In this document: piece after piece, positions 53,740 to 64,000 of the stretch
Position numbering within the stretch: position 1 is the first letter of the stretch
Layout: the number at the start of each line of letters is the position of its first letter
The notes under the pieces: generated by a model
Databases searched by the model: none
Told to the model about the DNA's origin: nothing
The model's input: the letters and a program-made list of their open reading frames with translations, nothing else
NCBI GenBank assembly: GCA_015680685.1
Contig: MNCI01017909.1
Span: 311,079-375,078, forward strand
Direction: 5' to 3'
DNA from: Gnetum montanum
Taxonomy: Eukaryota; Streptophyta; Gnetopsida; Gnetales; Gnetaceae
DNA length: 64,000 bases
Made by a program: the position numbers and the translations under genes

Positions 53740-56280
53740 ACATTAGACAAATGTGGGTGGATGATAAGTATTTGTTTCAGCTGCGTCAGGGGAAGTTGCT
53801 AAAGCATATGATGAGGATCCAAGTGTGGCAGGAATAGGGGGATTACCAGGGGGACGCCGAGCCAAAGGTGCTTGCAGAATTGCATACCTTGCAGGTTGAG
53901 GAGGACAACTACTAACGATAGTAGAGCAAAAGAGCTTGGCTGAAGGAGGGCGACTGTAATTCCCACTTCTTTTTCGCTGTGATGCGGTTGGTGAAACAGT
54001 CCAAAAGCATTCAATGCCTAATGGTGAATGGCTCCCCGGTGGAGGGGCAAAAACGGGTGCCAGGGGTGTTGTTGGAGTTCTAGTTAGACATCTGGAGGTA
54101 TCAACAAGTATCCCCCTTAACTTTTCAAGTTGGACAAGTCTTAAATGAGGCTAATAACTAATGTTTGCTGGCCCTATTCACACGGGTGGAATCGAGAATG
54201 GTGCTTGCTTCAATGAAGGGGGGTCAGGCCCCAGGGCTGATTGGGAATTATGGAAGCTTTTCCAAGCCTTCATTGACATCCTTGAAGACAACTTGTTGGA
54301 TGCTTTTGATGCTATGCTGCAATGGGGGGCGGTTAGATGGGAAATTAACTGTGCTCAGGTGGTGCTTATTCCTAAGAAGGATAACCCATCCTATCCTGTG
54401 GATTTTTGGCCTACTAGTGTCTACAACATGTTGCTTCAGCTTTTTTTGAAAACTGTTGGTGAATCATCTAGAGCCACTGAAGTCATGCTTGGTGGGGGTG
54501 CAGTAGGTGGGCTTTGTTAAGGGCAGACATATTCAGGACTAGATCATTCTAGTGCAAGAAGTTGTTCATTCACTCTAGGTGAGTAAGTTCCCTAACATGT
54601 ATCTGAAGCTGGACATCACTAAAGCCTATGATACAATGGCTTGGGAGGCTCTTTGAGAGATCATGCTTCATAAAGGTTTCCATCCACACTTTGCATATAT
54701 CTGTGTTGACATTCAGCAGTCGGGCGCTTTTTCTTTGGATTTGGAGGGTAGGTTATGGGGCTTTGAAACCACTGGGAGGGGCCTTCGTCAAGGGGACCCT
54801 TTGTCTCCGTTTCTCTTCATTTTGGTGATGGATATGATGCAGACTTACTATGAAGCTGAGCAAGTGATAGGCTTGGACATCAATGGGATGCAATGCATGG
54901 TGGAACATTGTGTGGATGACACTATTCTTTTTTCACAGGCGGCCATGCTGCAAGCGTGTAATTAATAGAGCCCTCCACCACATGTGAGAGGAAATCAGGC
55001 TTCAAATCAATCGAGGTAAGTTAGTTGTCCACCTTTTAAACACTGACATGGGAATTCAGGGAAGGGTCATTCAAGTGTTGGGGGTGCTACTCAGTTCGGG
55101 TGAAGGCAAGTACCTAGGGCACCCATTGTTTGATTGGCATTGATGTAGAGCATGGATGTGTGTGTGTTGTGGTTGGGGGTCGGGTGGGGCAGGTGGTTTT
55201 GTGTGTGGGGGGGTGGGGGTTTGGTTGTGTTGTGATTTGTTGTGGTGCATACAAGAACGGGGTTCCCATTGGACAAATAGATTTCTCTCCTAGGCTGAAA
55301 GGGTTTTGTGGGCACGGATAGTGCTATTAGCCATTGTGTGTTTTGCGGCTTACCCCCTGACTGGGGTGATTGACCAGGTTGAAAAGCTTATCTCAAAATT
55401 TACGTGGTCAAGGGATAAAGGGGGGACCTATCTCCATCTGGTGGCTTGGGGCAAGGTGGCAAGACCTAGAGAGGTGGGGGGTCTAAGCATCCTAAGATTT
55501 TGGGATGTTTTGGTGATGGGACATCAGAAACTTTTGGGTAAGTTATTATCGCAAGACTTGAACCCTACGTAATGGGTTGTTCTCCTACGGCACAAGTACA
55601 CGCCTTGGGAAGTGGAAGGGAATGTTTCAAGGACCTAGTACATGATTTACGAGCATGTGCAGGCATTGACATCAATGGGGTCGTTAAATACCCCACCTAT
55701 ACAACTGATTCAGGATAGATTTCCTTTGACTGAGAAATGGCACCACATGTGGAAGGGGCATCTGCCCAAAAAGATCAAAATTTTCTTGTGTTTATTGTGC
55801 CATAATGCCATTCCCATACATTGGGAACTGTGAATGCACAACATGCAAATTGAGGACACATGTCCCCTCTACATGGCAAGGGTCAAAACCACCATGCACT
55901 TTGCCCAAGAATGCATTTTTACCAAGCAGGTATGGCACGTAGCCAACTTTCTGATCAAAAAGAAGCTCAACGAACAATCTTTGGCCACTACTATCTTATG
56001 GAGATTGTGGCGGCAGCGTAATTTTCAAGTGCTTAGGGGGGATTTGTTGTTGTGCCTAGCGCAAATTGCTATAGAAGGTGTGTGCCTGTGGTGGGCAATC
56101 GTGTTCATGATGGGGGTGATGCCCACTGTTAAGCCCCCATGTGAAGATTTCCAAAGGAACGGGCTGTTGTGGCATCTTGTGACACACAATGGGTGGGCTG
56201 AGGTTCTTGTTGGAAAAATGAAGACAAATACATTAATTGTTGTATTTCCTTTTATGTTGCATTTGATGTCGGGATGTGTT
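53740..56280 (+). pseudogene. LINE (L1-type) reverse transcriptase, 5'-truncated
   Basis: Non-LTR RT remnant antisense to ADA2. Blocks in order: AWLKEGDCNSHFFFAVMRLV (about 53935-53995), GGQAPGLIG, IPKKDNPSYPVDFWP, YLKLDITKAYDTMAWEAL, GLRQGDPLSPFLFILVMDMM, VDDTILFSQA (catalytic region near 54912-54945), VARPREVGGLSILRFWD, then RFPLTEKWHHMWKGHLPKKI with the C-terminal zinc-binding zf-RVT-like region through CPLYMARVKTTMHFAQEC. Frameshifts and stops throughout. The endonuclease is missing on the 5' side. A G/T-rich tract interrupts it at 55150-55246. Confidence 0.88.
55150..55246 (+). repeat. G/T-rich tract inside LINE
   Basis: Nearly pure G and T on the plus strand with several runs of three to seven G (for example GTGGGGGGGTGGGGGTTTGG). 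It has G-quadruplex potential and no relation to RT coding. Confidence 0.8.
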
Positions 56281-56289
56281 TTATCCCAC

Positions 56290-56860
56290 ATGTATTAGGA
56301 TTGGGGTTTGGTCCTCATGTTTCCTCATAAATAGAAGGCTTGGGGTAGCCTTTAGGGTGTGCTTTGAAGTGAAAGCATTGTATCAAGGTTTTACCTTGAA
56401 GACGTGAGTCTTGTTGGTGTTGATATGAGATCTGTTGGAATAACAAATTGGGTGTTTGGAAAAGTTACAAGGACGGCTTGTGTCCTAAAGATTTGAGAAG
56501 AATATAAGGCAAATCAGCATTGTTGTGGAAGTAGGGTAAAAAGGGCCCAAACCACATAACTCTTTGTGTTCTTGTGCTATTTTTATTGTTTTCATTCTGC
56601 TTTCATTTTGTTATCACAGCAAATGTTTGCTAGAGTTAAAACATTTTGAGAGTGATTTATAGTGTTTCTTGACCTGCTACAGCGCAATATTTTGCCTCTA
56701 ATGATTTATTCAGATCTGTAGGGTTCTAATAATTTCTCTAGAGCATTTGTCGTGTGTTTTCAGATCTAATTGTTTTCAGATCTGATTATAACAGTTCTCC
56801 CCTGGTTGCGAGGCAATCCCAAGCTAGAGGACAGGCCTGTTTTCACTAACTAGCTTGGGG
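56290..56860 (+). other. LTR-like or promoter-like stretch
   Basis: CCTCATAAATAGAAGG (TATA-like, near 56320) is followed by a T-rich, R/U5-like region. No partner LTR or primer site was recognised. Confidence 0.3.
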
Positions 56861-56868
56861 ATTGGATT

Positions 56869-57310
56869 ATGTTTCATGGCATCCACATTGAGCTTACGGA
56901 GACCGCCATTGCATGGATGCTTCTGGTGTCGACGGAAGGAGAGGAGGTTCCTCTGCATGACTGGGGACTGCAGGATGCCAAAGAATTTTTCTCCAAGGCT
57001 ATCCCTAAGACAAGGAGCAGGCAGGTGCCAAAGAGGGTATTAAAGCAATTGTGGCAAGAGGTCATAGTCTTGGTGAACCATTTCTTTGTCCAATTTGGAA
57101 ATGCTTGGATGTCCTTATGTGGTCCTCAACATTGGTTAGAGTGACCCATGGTTGGCTTTGTGGCACCACATCCGTAGGTAGGGGAGAGACATTCACCCTG
57201 ATAAGCAGGGGAGTGAGGCAACGGAGGCATTCAAAAGATTTCAGGAGTTAGCGGCTTTTGTCCACACGGAGCCGCACAAGGAGGTCTTGGATGCAAGAGT
57301 GGCCTATTGT
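56869..57310 (+). pseudogene. Accessory-ORF module 1 (shared with gypsy ORF3)
   Basis: The frame from 56869 reads GIHIELTETAIAWMLLVSTE, then GLQDAKEFFSKA and KRVLKQLWQEVIVLVNHFF. The first block aligns with the module at 59440 (RVSIKVTKKAILTTLGVPAE; GLHDAIDFF) and more loosely with ORF3 of element 3. After a frameshift coding-like sequence continues to about 57310. No enzyme motif seen; function unknown. Confidence 0.5.
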
Positions 57311-57674
57311 CCCTATTCTCAGCTGCTTCTCAAGTTGTAAATTTTTATTTGGGGGGTGGGCCACTGATTTTCTGATGTTTCGTCTTTTGTTTTTTCTCAC
57401 TTCAGTCTGTTGTGAGCCCCAGGTTTTTGGGGGTGGGGTGGTGGAGTGTGGAGACTGTTTGTTAGCCCCACCAATTTTTGCTTGAAGGTGCTGGGTGCAT
57501 GAGAAGGGGAGGGGGCGCTCCTCCTCCCCTGTTTTTGGCAACTTGACATGTACATTCTGTAAATTTTTACATAATATAGCCCGAATTTTTCCCAAAACAA
57601 TAAGCAAAATGAAAATTATTTACGAGTCAGAGCAAGGATATATATATATATAAGAATAAGAGTACAAAACTTAC

Positions 57675-58007
57675 AGCTACAGACAACATCTGCACCCCAG
57701 GTAGACCTGTAATATCCCATGGTAAAAGTTTCGAAAGCCCTTTTTGATCTGAGGTTTGGGTACTCGTGTTGTTGGAATGCTGCTGCCCAGCATTAGACTT
57801 TAACTTCAGACTGTCAATTGTTCCACCTGGGCTACCATCTTCCTTATCTTTGTTTGAGGTACGATTTGTTCTTTGAACTAATTTTGAATTTGATATCTGG
57901 TTGCTTTCCTTGGGTCTTTTACTGTTGGCTTCCGCATCTCTCTTCCTCTTTTCTTCAACAAATTGTTCAGCTTCGGCTAAAGTATGACACCCAGCAGCTC
58001 TGTATTC
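57675..58007 (-). CDS. ADA2: Transcriptional adaptor ADA2, middle exon
   Basis: A 111-codon exon with acceptor TTTTGAACAG|GAATAC at 58007 and donor GCT|GTAAGT after 57675, both phase 0. It begins EYRAAGCHTLAEAEQFVEEK, continues with a Lys/Glu-rich helix and a Ser/Thr/Asn-rich linker (TNRTSNKDKEDGSPGG), and ends LLPWDITGLPGVQMLSVA. Plant ADA2 proteins have this RAAGC block, a variable linker, then a GxPG.xLLS block leading into the SWIRM domain, which is found here in the next exon (49617-49431). Upstream exons (ZZ zinc finger, SANT) are not visible and should lie beyond 58007, perhaps outside the window. Confidence 0.85.
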
Positions 58008-58559
58008 CTGTTCAAAAGAATCCAAATTGATAAAATCAGAGGATGTCAGTGGTATTTCAAAAACGAAGGAAACACACCGAATTATTACACACTGCAGATA
58101 ACACAAAATTTTGCTTTCCAGGTTTATAATACAGAAAATAATAGCAATACAGGACAAAAGAAATGTTAGATAACTGGATTTAAAACAAATATATTTGATT
58201 TCTTAACCTTCTAACATCATTCCCACCAAATTACGAAAATATTGGCCTTCATAAAACAGAAACTTCAGAAGTTGAAACATAAGTGAACCAATGATTCACA
58301 GTAATTTGTATTCTATTTTACTAATCCTTAACCCTTTTGATTCTAGAGTTCACCAATAAGTCTTCATTTCTGTAACAAGCACTTCCTCAGATTTATCAAT
58401 TAACATAATATTATATGCAAATGCTTACATTAAGGAATACGATATAGTATTTCTTTAGTCATAACATCCATAACAAATGCAAAAGAAAAAGAGCTAAAAC
58501 TGAATCCTTCACGTAGGCATGCCATCACAGGGAAGTAAGTAGTTTCTCCAACCAAAACT
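58008..58559 (-). other. Start of next ADA2 intron
   Basis: AT-rich, no coding motif and no repeat recognised. It should be intron sequence upstream (minus strand) of the ADA2 exon ending at 58007. Confidence 0.4.
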
Positions 58560-59280
58560 CTGGTTGTGGCTCCATCATACATATCTTAAATTTTTTATGT
58601 ATATTGAATTGGGATACCTTTCCTCTTTAAAGCCTACCAAATAATTTCTCTGAGGACTCTTATCATAAGCCTTTCTCCAAATCAATGAAAATCATATGCA
58701 AATTTTTCCTAATTTCTTCATTATTCATTAAATGTCTTAGAAAGAAAATGGCCTCAATGTTGATCTTCTAGTCATATAACCAAATGGATCTTAGATACTA
58801 TTAATTCTTTTCTAACACATTATTTTATTACTCTATCCCATAGCTTCATGGTGTGCTTCATAAGCTTAATTCCTCCATAGCACATTTTTTGTTCTTGTAG
58901 ACAAGCACTATATTACTTCTCCTACAATCATTTGGTGTTTTATTTTCCTCCATGAGCTTGTTGAATGAATTTGCTAAGTAATCCCGTTATCTCCCATAGG
59001 ATTCCAAGCCTATATAAAAATACCATTCAAAGTTATCCTTAAAAAACAAATCCTCAATCTTTCCAAGCTTGTCTTGTATATAACCAAAATTCTTTTGTCC
59101 TCTAACTTGACACAATCTAGTATGATTAATGTCTTTGTTATTCTAATTTTGAGTATTAGATAGCTTGTAAATAGATTTCCTACCCTCCTTAGTTTCTAGC
59201 TTTTCATAAAACATAGCAAGAATGTTACATTTAATCCTACGCATGGTTTTCTTCACTGGCTTTTATGCTATCATATAATC
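58560..59280 (-). pseudogene. LINE reverse transcriptase remnant
   Basis: Minus-strand blocks, in L1-type order: LANSFNKLMEENKTPNDC, RSNIVLVYKNKKC (about 58960-58880), GGIKLMKHTMKLWDRVI (58880-58830), MTRRST and HMIFIDLEK (about 58690), the RT-1 to RT-3 region of plant LINEs (compare RGIKLMSHTMKLWERVIE). It is in the same orientation as ADA2 and is a different copy from the LINE at 53740. Confidence 0.8.
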
Positions 59281-59439
59281 TTCAAAGTCTGAACCACTAC
59301 CCACGCTTCAAACTCTTCTGTTACATGCTCAGCACCACTGGAGGGAGATTGCCACAAACATCGGTAGAACATCCACCTTTGAGCTGGAATGTATGGCTTT
59401 TAACTAGAATCAGCCATTATGGGAATCACTTATGAACAT

Positions 59440-61070
59440 AGGATGCGATGGGGTGTTGCCCTGGTTGCAGGATGAACACGACACAAATGTTACAGCTTTC
59501 TTCAAGCAGTGGAAAGGGCAAGAGATGAAGTTCATAAGGGTTTCCATTAAAGTAACAAAGAAGGCTATCTTGACAACACTTGGGGTTCCAGCTGAGGGGG
59601 AGGTTGTGCTTCTGTTGGCTAAAGGGTTGCATGATGCTATTGACTTCTTCCCGCTTGGGATTCCTACAGTGGATGGTAGGTAATTGTTGTGTTCATCCTT
59701 GTCATCTTTTGGTAGCAAGTTTTCAAGGTTGTGGAAAGTTTTCTAGTGCAATCTGGAAATGCTTCCCAGGTAAACGGTCTGCATTTTCTTCTCTAATGTG
59801 CACATGATGTATCACTGCCATGTCAACCTGCATACGAACCTTATTGCCTATTTGGAGAAGCAGCATTCAACAAAGCATTTCACCTTGATTTGACACTTTG
59901 TAATGCCGCCAAGGTTCCCCAGTGCCATAGTGCATGGAAGGACAAAGTGGGTTCCTCCATCTTGGCCAACAAATTCCACAACTATTATTTTCGGTGACCC
60001 CATGCACAAAACAAAATAAAGGTTAATCCTGGGGAGGAGGCCAAGTAGGAGGCATCACTAGGTGAGAGCCATGAGAAAGAAGAGACTGGTTTGGAGATTC
60101 CAGCTTAGCTAGGTGACAAAAATATTGCTGATTCTAGTAATAATTCCCAAGCAAGGGCACAACTGAAAGCTCTGTAGAGGGCAGACCTTGAGACCTTACT
60201 CAAGTAGGAGTGGCAGGAGACATGGCCAATGGTAGAGGCTGAAGTTGCAAAGCAGATTGGGAAGCTGGAGTCTAGCACCCAAGCCTAGCTTCAAGCTCAA
60301 ATTGAAGCAATGGGGCAGGAGTTCTAGGAAAAAGAGCAACAAGAAATTTTGAGGAATATCAAGGAGATCGAATTAAGGTACAAACAATAAGCAGAATGTT
60401 GATGGCTCATTAAAGCCGAGATTATCAGGTGACAAGTGCATGATAGGACCCTGCATAAAGTGCAGCAATAGCAGGTGGCCATAAATGATAAGGAGGAGAC
60501 ATAGCAACTAACTAAAGAGTTGGCCCAGCAGCAATAGAAGCTTTAGTAGTAGGAATACGGGGTCAAGCGGCAACTAGAGGACCAACAAGGCCAACAAGAT
60601 GTGTTACGCAAATAGGAGTAGACTTAGGCCCAGCAACATTGCAAGGAAGAGATTTGATAGCAACCTGCTACAATGCACAGGAGGCCTGGGCAAGTTCAAG
60701 GCAACTGTAGGGATAGCTTTTGGGAAGTGCAGAGACAGAATGCCAAGCCCTGGTTTATGGATGGGAAATGTCCTTACCTAGTGTTGAGCATGAATTTTCA
60801 AATGCTTACTTAGGACATCAACACTTACATAAGAAGGTGATAGTTGCAGCTGCACCCAAATAAAGGGCACCATTTGCCTCCGAAGGAACAGTTACAATGC
60901 ACTGAGAAGCTTAAGAGTCTAAATGAGGCACATGACTTTATTAAGGTTAAAGAGGATAGCATGTGGTTGGACATGCTCCACATAGAAATGAAAGAATGTT
61001 GTGTGTGCTTAGTTTTCCCTTTCCTGCACGATGCATTGGGGACTCTATCGTTTTATTTAGGGGATTAGTA
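59440..61070 (+). pseudogene. Accessory-ORF module 2 with coiled coil
   Basis: An N-terminal block (59432-59683) reads DTNVTAFFKQWKGQEMKFIR, VSIKVTKKAILTTLGVPAEG, then GLHDAIDFFPL. Coding-like sequence continues (SILANKFHNYYFR) and becomes Gln/Glu-rich with heptad character at 60080-60640 (LQAQIEAMGQEF, KEQQEILRNIKEIELRYKQ). A last open stretch, 60844-61068, ends CLVFPFLHDALGTLSFYLGD. Many stops are TAG within Gln-rich sequence. The layout of shared domain followed by coiled coil matches ORF3 of element 3. No flanking LTRs were recognised. Confidence 0.5.
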
Positions 61071-61739
61071 AGTGGCTTATGAATATTAAGGGCATGTCTG
61101 GTTTTTGGGATGATGGCCTTTTTGTCGACTGGGGTGTTAGCCCATCTGTTATGGATTTTCTGTTTGCCTCATTTTATTTAGTTATGTCTCAGGGCTACTT
61201 TCTACCCTGTGATGGGTGTTTCTGGTGCCCCCTTTCACTGATTTGGTGAGTTCTTCACTCACTTGTTGATGTACGTATTTTGTTGCTAATGCTATCCCGA
61301 CCTTTTCTTTGAAAAAAAATTCAAGATAAAAGAGGGAGTAAACAATTATCCATAATATCTCAAATTAGTTGGTATTTCAAGCATTATTTATTCTCTCTCT
61401 CTCATTGTTAAGAAACAATTTGCAATAGATGACAAATCTAATATGATTTGAGATTTTCCAATTTCAACTTGAAGGTGATGTAAGAGATAAAGGATTAGGA
61501 GAGAAGAACGGGAGGTAGCTCGGAAGTGAGTGCAAGGGCAGGAGGAGCAGTGCTACCAGACAAGGATGGCAACAACAGTCTTGGGGGCAGCAGTTTCAAG
61601 GGTGACAGTCTAGGGGCAGTGGTTACAGTCAAGCAGGTTTTAATGGCGGTGGGTTAGGTGATGATGGTTGCAGTGCCGATGGAGGGAAATCGGGACACCA
61701 CAATGCAAAGGGTCTACCCAATGGAGATATTGGTGGTGG

Positions 61740-62870
61740 AAGTCATAGTGGCAGAACCACTAGAACTTCTGGTGTAGTGAGGGCTACAACCAGCTTCGAC
61801 ATGGTAGGTTGGCATCTTGGGGATGGGGATATTGAGGCCTGCTCCCAATGGGAGGGGGTCATGAGCTTGCAAGTCCACTGTCCACCTAGTGAGGGCATTC
61901 GGACCTTGGAACTTAGCCTCATTGGCAAGTTTGTTTCTGTAGGCACACAACCTAGGCTTGATCTTATCTTGAAATGGGTCGTAACGAGTTGGGGATTGGA
62001 AAAAGTCAAGGTTCACAACTTGTCAAAAAAGCTATTGCTATTTTTTTTTGCTCAACTGTTGACCGGGATAAAGTTCTTTTCGAGGGTCCATAGTTTTATG
62101 GGACTCATGGCCTGGCCCTCACATCATGGCATCTAGGTGCTCACAGAGACACTGATCTCTTCTCTCAAGCACCAATTTGGATCCAAGTTTCTGGTATTCC
62201 CTAGAAGTTATGAATGGCAAACGTTTTTAAAACCCTAGCAGGGTTCTTTGGTGAATTCATCACTTTTGATCGATTCACGAAATCAATGAAAAGGATGGGC
62301 TATGCCCATTTTTGTGTCCAGAGGTCACTAGGATCTAGGGACTTGGTGCAAGAAGTAGTCCTAGATCTCTTGGCTAGGGAAGACACGCTCCATGTTGAGT
62401 ATGAGGATCTTCCTAATAACAAGCCTTCAGCAAGTAACATGGCCACTACTACTCACTGCACAATTTGTGGAAAGGGCAACCACCAAGCGACAACCTATCG
62501 AGTCCAAACCAAGGCTCCACCTTGAAAGGATGGAGATGGGTGGCCGTTGGTGGGTCGACTAAGGCAACCTATGCATGCAGTGCAAGCATCTACACCTGCC
62601 CCAAAAGTGCATGCCTCTACTCCTGCACAACCCAAGCACTAGCACCCACCTCCCCTAATCCACCTACAAGCCCTAGCAAAGATGGGGGTGATTTACCCCC
62701 TCTGAGAGAGTGGGTTTCAGTTGTCAAGGATTTGTCAGTCCCCAAAATGGAGGAGATCCTAGAGGCAGCTAAGGCATTGCAAGGGGGCATTCTAGTCTCA
62801 CCGAAGCTCCGAAAGGCTAGGAGGCCTCTCTCCCTGGTAGTTCGTAGCAAAAAGACTTAGGTGAATATCG
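61740..62870 (+). pseudogene. LINE ORF1 (DUF4283-like, zinc knuckle)
   Basis: RNA-binding ORF1 of a plant L1-type LINE. The frame 61777-62136 has SLIGKFVSVGTQPRLDLILK and VVTSWGLEKVKVHNLSKKLL, typical of DUF4283. Then APIWIQVSGIP (about 62170) and, after a frame change, the stretch 62214-62525 with VEYEDLPNNKP and CTICGKGNHQATTY, a CCHC knuckle with its last Cys replaced by Tyr. A Pro/Ser/Thr-rich tail ends near 62858. It is followed directly by an endonuclease domain, confirming the LINE. Confidence 0.8.
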
Positions 62871-62926
62871 ACATTGGGTTACGGCCAACCTTGAAGGAGG
62901 TTTATAAGAAAAGGTCAATTGGTAAG

Positions 62927-64000
62927 CCATGAAGATCTTGTCTTGGAACTACAAGGTTCAAGGTACCCCCTATAAAATAACTACCCTAAGCAAAATTGTA
63001 AGAAGAGAGGATTGTGAAGTAGTTTGCTTGTAGGAAAACAAGCTACAAACTACGAAGGCCCATCTTTGTTGTTTGGCTAGGTGGTAGACACAACTAGTTC
63101 CCAATAGAGGTAGAGTTGCAAGTTTGGCAATAATGGCACAATTGCCCTATACCTTGGTAGACTCGTCTACCTACAGTATTACTGTTTTTCTCACAAAGAC
63201 TAGGTTTTGGCTTACGAATTCCTATGGTGCCCAGAACTGGAAGGTATGACTAGGAGAGCTAAGCAGAATCGCTTAGTTGGTGGATCAAAAGCAATGGATT
63301 GTGGTCGGAGACTTCAACCAACGCTTGCATGCCTAGGAGAAGTCTAGCAATGATCTCTCATAGCCACCACGTAGTCAATAGTTCTTGGACTTCTTACAGA
63401 CCTGTGACTTGGTAGACATGGACATTGCATACTACAAGTTTACCTGAAGTAATCGCCGTTGAGGGAAGAACTTGGTTCTATTCAAAATCGATCACGTTTG
63501 GATTAGTTCTAGCATCTTGATGGACTCTAAGGTGCATGTGCTTGGAAAAGAGAGGCAAGCTTCAGATCACCGCTCTATCCTCTGCTAGGTGGGGAGGGGG
63601 CCAGGACAAATGACTTCTCCCTTCCATTTTGAACACTCATGGCTGTTGAAGCCTCGGCTTAGACCTCTAGTAGCAAAGATCTAGGCCAATTATCCCTCAC
63701 AAATTGATCCAAGGGATTTTTTGAAATTAGGGCTTAACTACCTCAAACAAGCCATTTGCTCTATAAAAGCTATGGAGAAATTCTCCTTTAGATCCAACTG
63801 CATGGCTCTCCTCAAGCACCTGGTAGAGCTCCAAGCTTAGCAGGAATCAAGGGAGTCGATGGAGGAGTCAGAACAAACAGTGCTCAAAGATTTACAATCC
63901 CTTTCTGATGAAGAACTATACTGGAAACAATGCATGCACACTAAATAGCTAAAGAAATGGGACAAGAATACAATATTCTTTTTCGCCACTACAAAGTCCA
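62927..64000 (+). pseudogene. LINE ORF2, endonuclease domain, cut by window end
   Basis: APE-type endonuclease that nicks target DNA. MKILSWNYKVQGTPYK near 62928 is the usual start (compare MKILSWNVRGLG). WIVVGDFNQRLHA (about 63298-63340), IDHVWISSSI (63487-63515) and SDHRSILC (63568-63590) follow, giving the Asn/Asp, GDFN and SDH catalytic motifs. Stops are mostly TAG. The RT domain should follow beyond 64000: the pre-RT block KKWDKNTIFFFATTKS is reached at the edge. Confidence 0.85.

Larger units (their letters stand above)
49618..57674 (-). other. ADA2 intron, about 8.06 kb, filled with retroelements
   Basis: Donor GCT|GTAAGT at 57674 and acceptor GGCAG| at 49618, both phase 0. It contains copia-like LTR and gag debris (50040-53530), a LINE in opposite orientation to the gene (53740-56280), an LTR-like stretch (56290-56860) and an accessory-ORF module (56869-57310). 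49820-50040, 50610-51640 and 57320-57620 hold nothing I can identify, apart from TATAAATA with AATAAA at 50833-50905 (LTR-like). Confidence 0.75.

Noticed and set aside
55130-55321. 63-codon Gly/Val/Cys-rich ORF
   Set aside because: Produced by the G/T simple-sequence tract inside a LINE.
57627-58157. Full 176-codon minus-strand ORF around the ADA2 exon
   Set aside because: The hydrophobic ends are intron read-through; splice sites at 58007 and 57675 bound the part that matches ADA2.
1-64000. Search for tRNA, rRNA and other RNA genes
   Set aside because: No cloverleaf or rRNA signature recognised by eye; a covariance-model scan was not possible.

Overview
The window is repeat-dominated nuclear DNA of a seed plant. 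Evidence: AT-rich spacer, two exons of a plant-type ADA2 gene split by an intron of about 8 kb, and nested Ty3/gypsy, Ty1/copia and LINE elements plus an endogenous pararetrovirus. A large-genome plant, perhaps a gymnosperm, is my inference; the sequence does not name the species. Almost every coding region is a decayed mobile-element gene. Four N positions (11639, 34569, 44784, 44880) mark assembly gaps.

Layout. 1-3798: 3' part of gypsy element 1 (+). 3799-13693: gypsy element 2 (-), its 3' LTR cut by element 1. 13694-19590: AT-rich, mostly unexplained. 19590-31867: pararetrovirus copy A (-), interrupted at 20518-26953 by a complete copia-type element (-) that has gag but no recognisable pol. 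31868-32080 plus 45605-47331: rearranged pararetrovirus copy B (-), split by complete gypsy element 3 (+, 32081-45604). 47332-48115: small inverted pararetrovirus copy C (+). 49431-58007: two ADA2 exons (-), with copia and LINE debris in the intron. 58560-59280: LINE RT remnant (-). 59440-61070: an orphan accessory-ORF module. 61740-64000: LINE ORF1 and the start of ORF2 (+), running off the window.

The three gypsy elements share TGATGA...TCATCA LTR ends, a gag starting MSSSHR (seen in elements 2 and 3), the pol order PR-RT-RH-IN, a long 3' spacer with hairpin units, and a G-rich polypurine tract. The two visible primer sites match tRNA-Asp, as in the Athila/Tat group. Element 3 also carries a 951-codon accessory frame (ORF3) between pol and the 3' LTR; elements 1 and 2 have only a short stub there.

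Most interesting: an accessory-protein domain recurs in gypsy element 3, in the copia-type element and in two orphan modules. In both LTR elements it is preceded by an internal copy of that element's own U3-type motif, as if the accessory gene had its own promoter. The 3' spacer of the gypsy family carries hairpin units whose stems covary and whose copy number varies 1, 3, 2 between elements.
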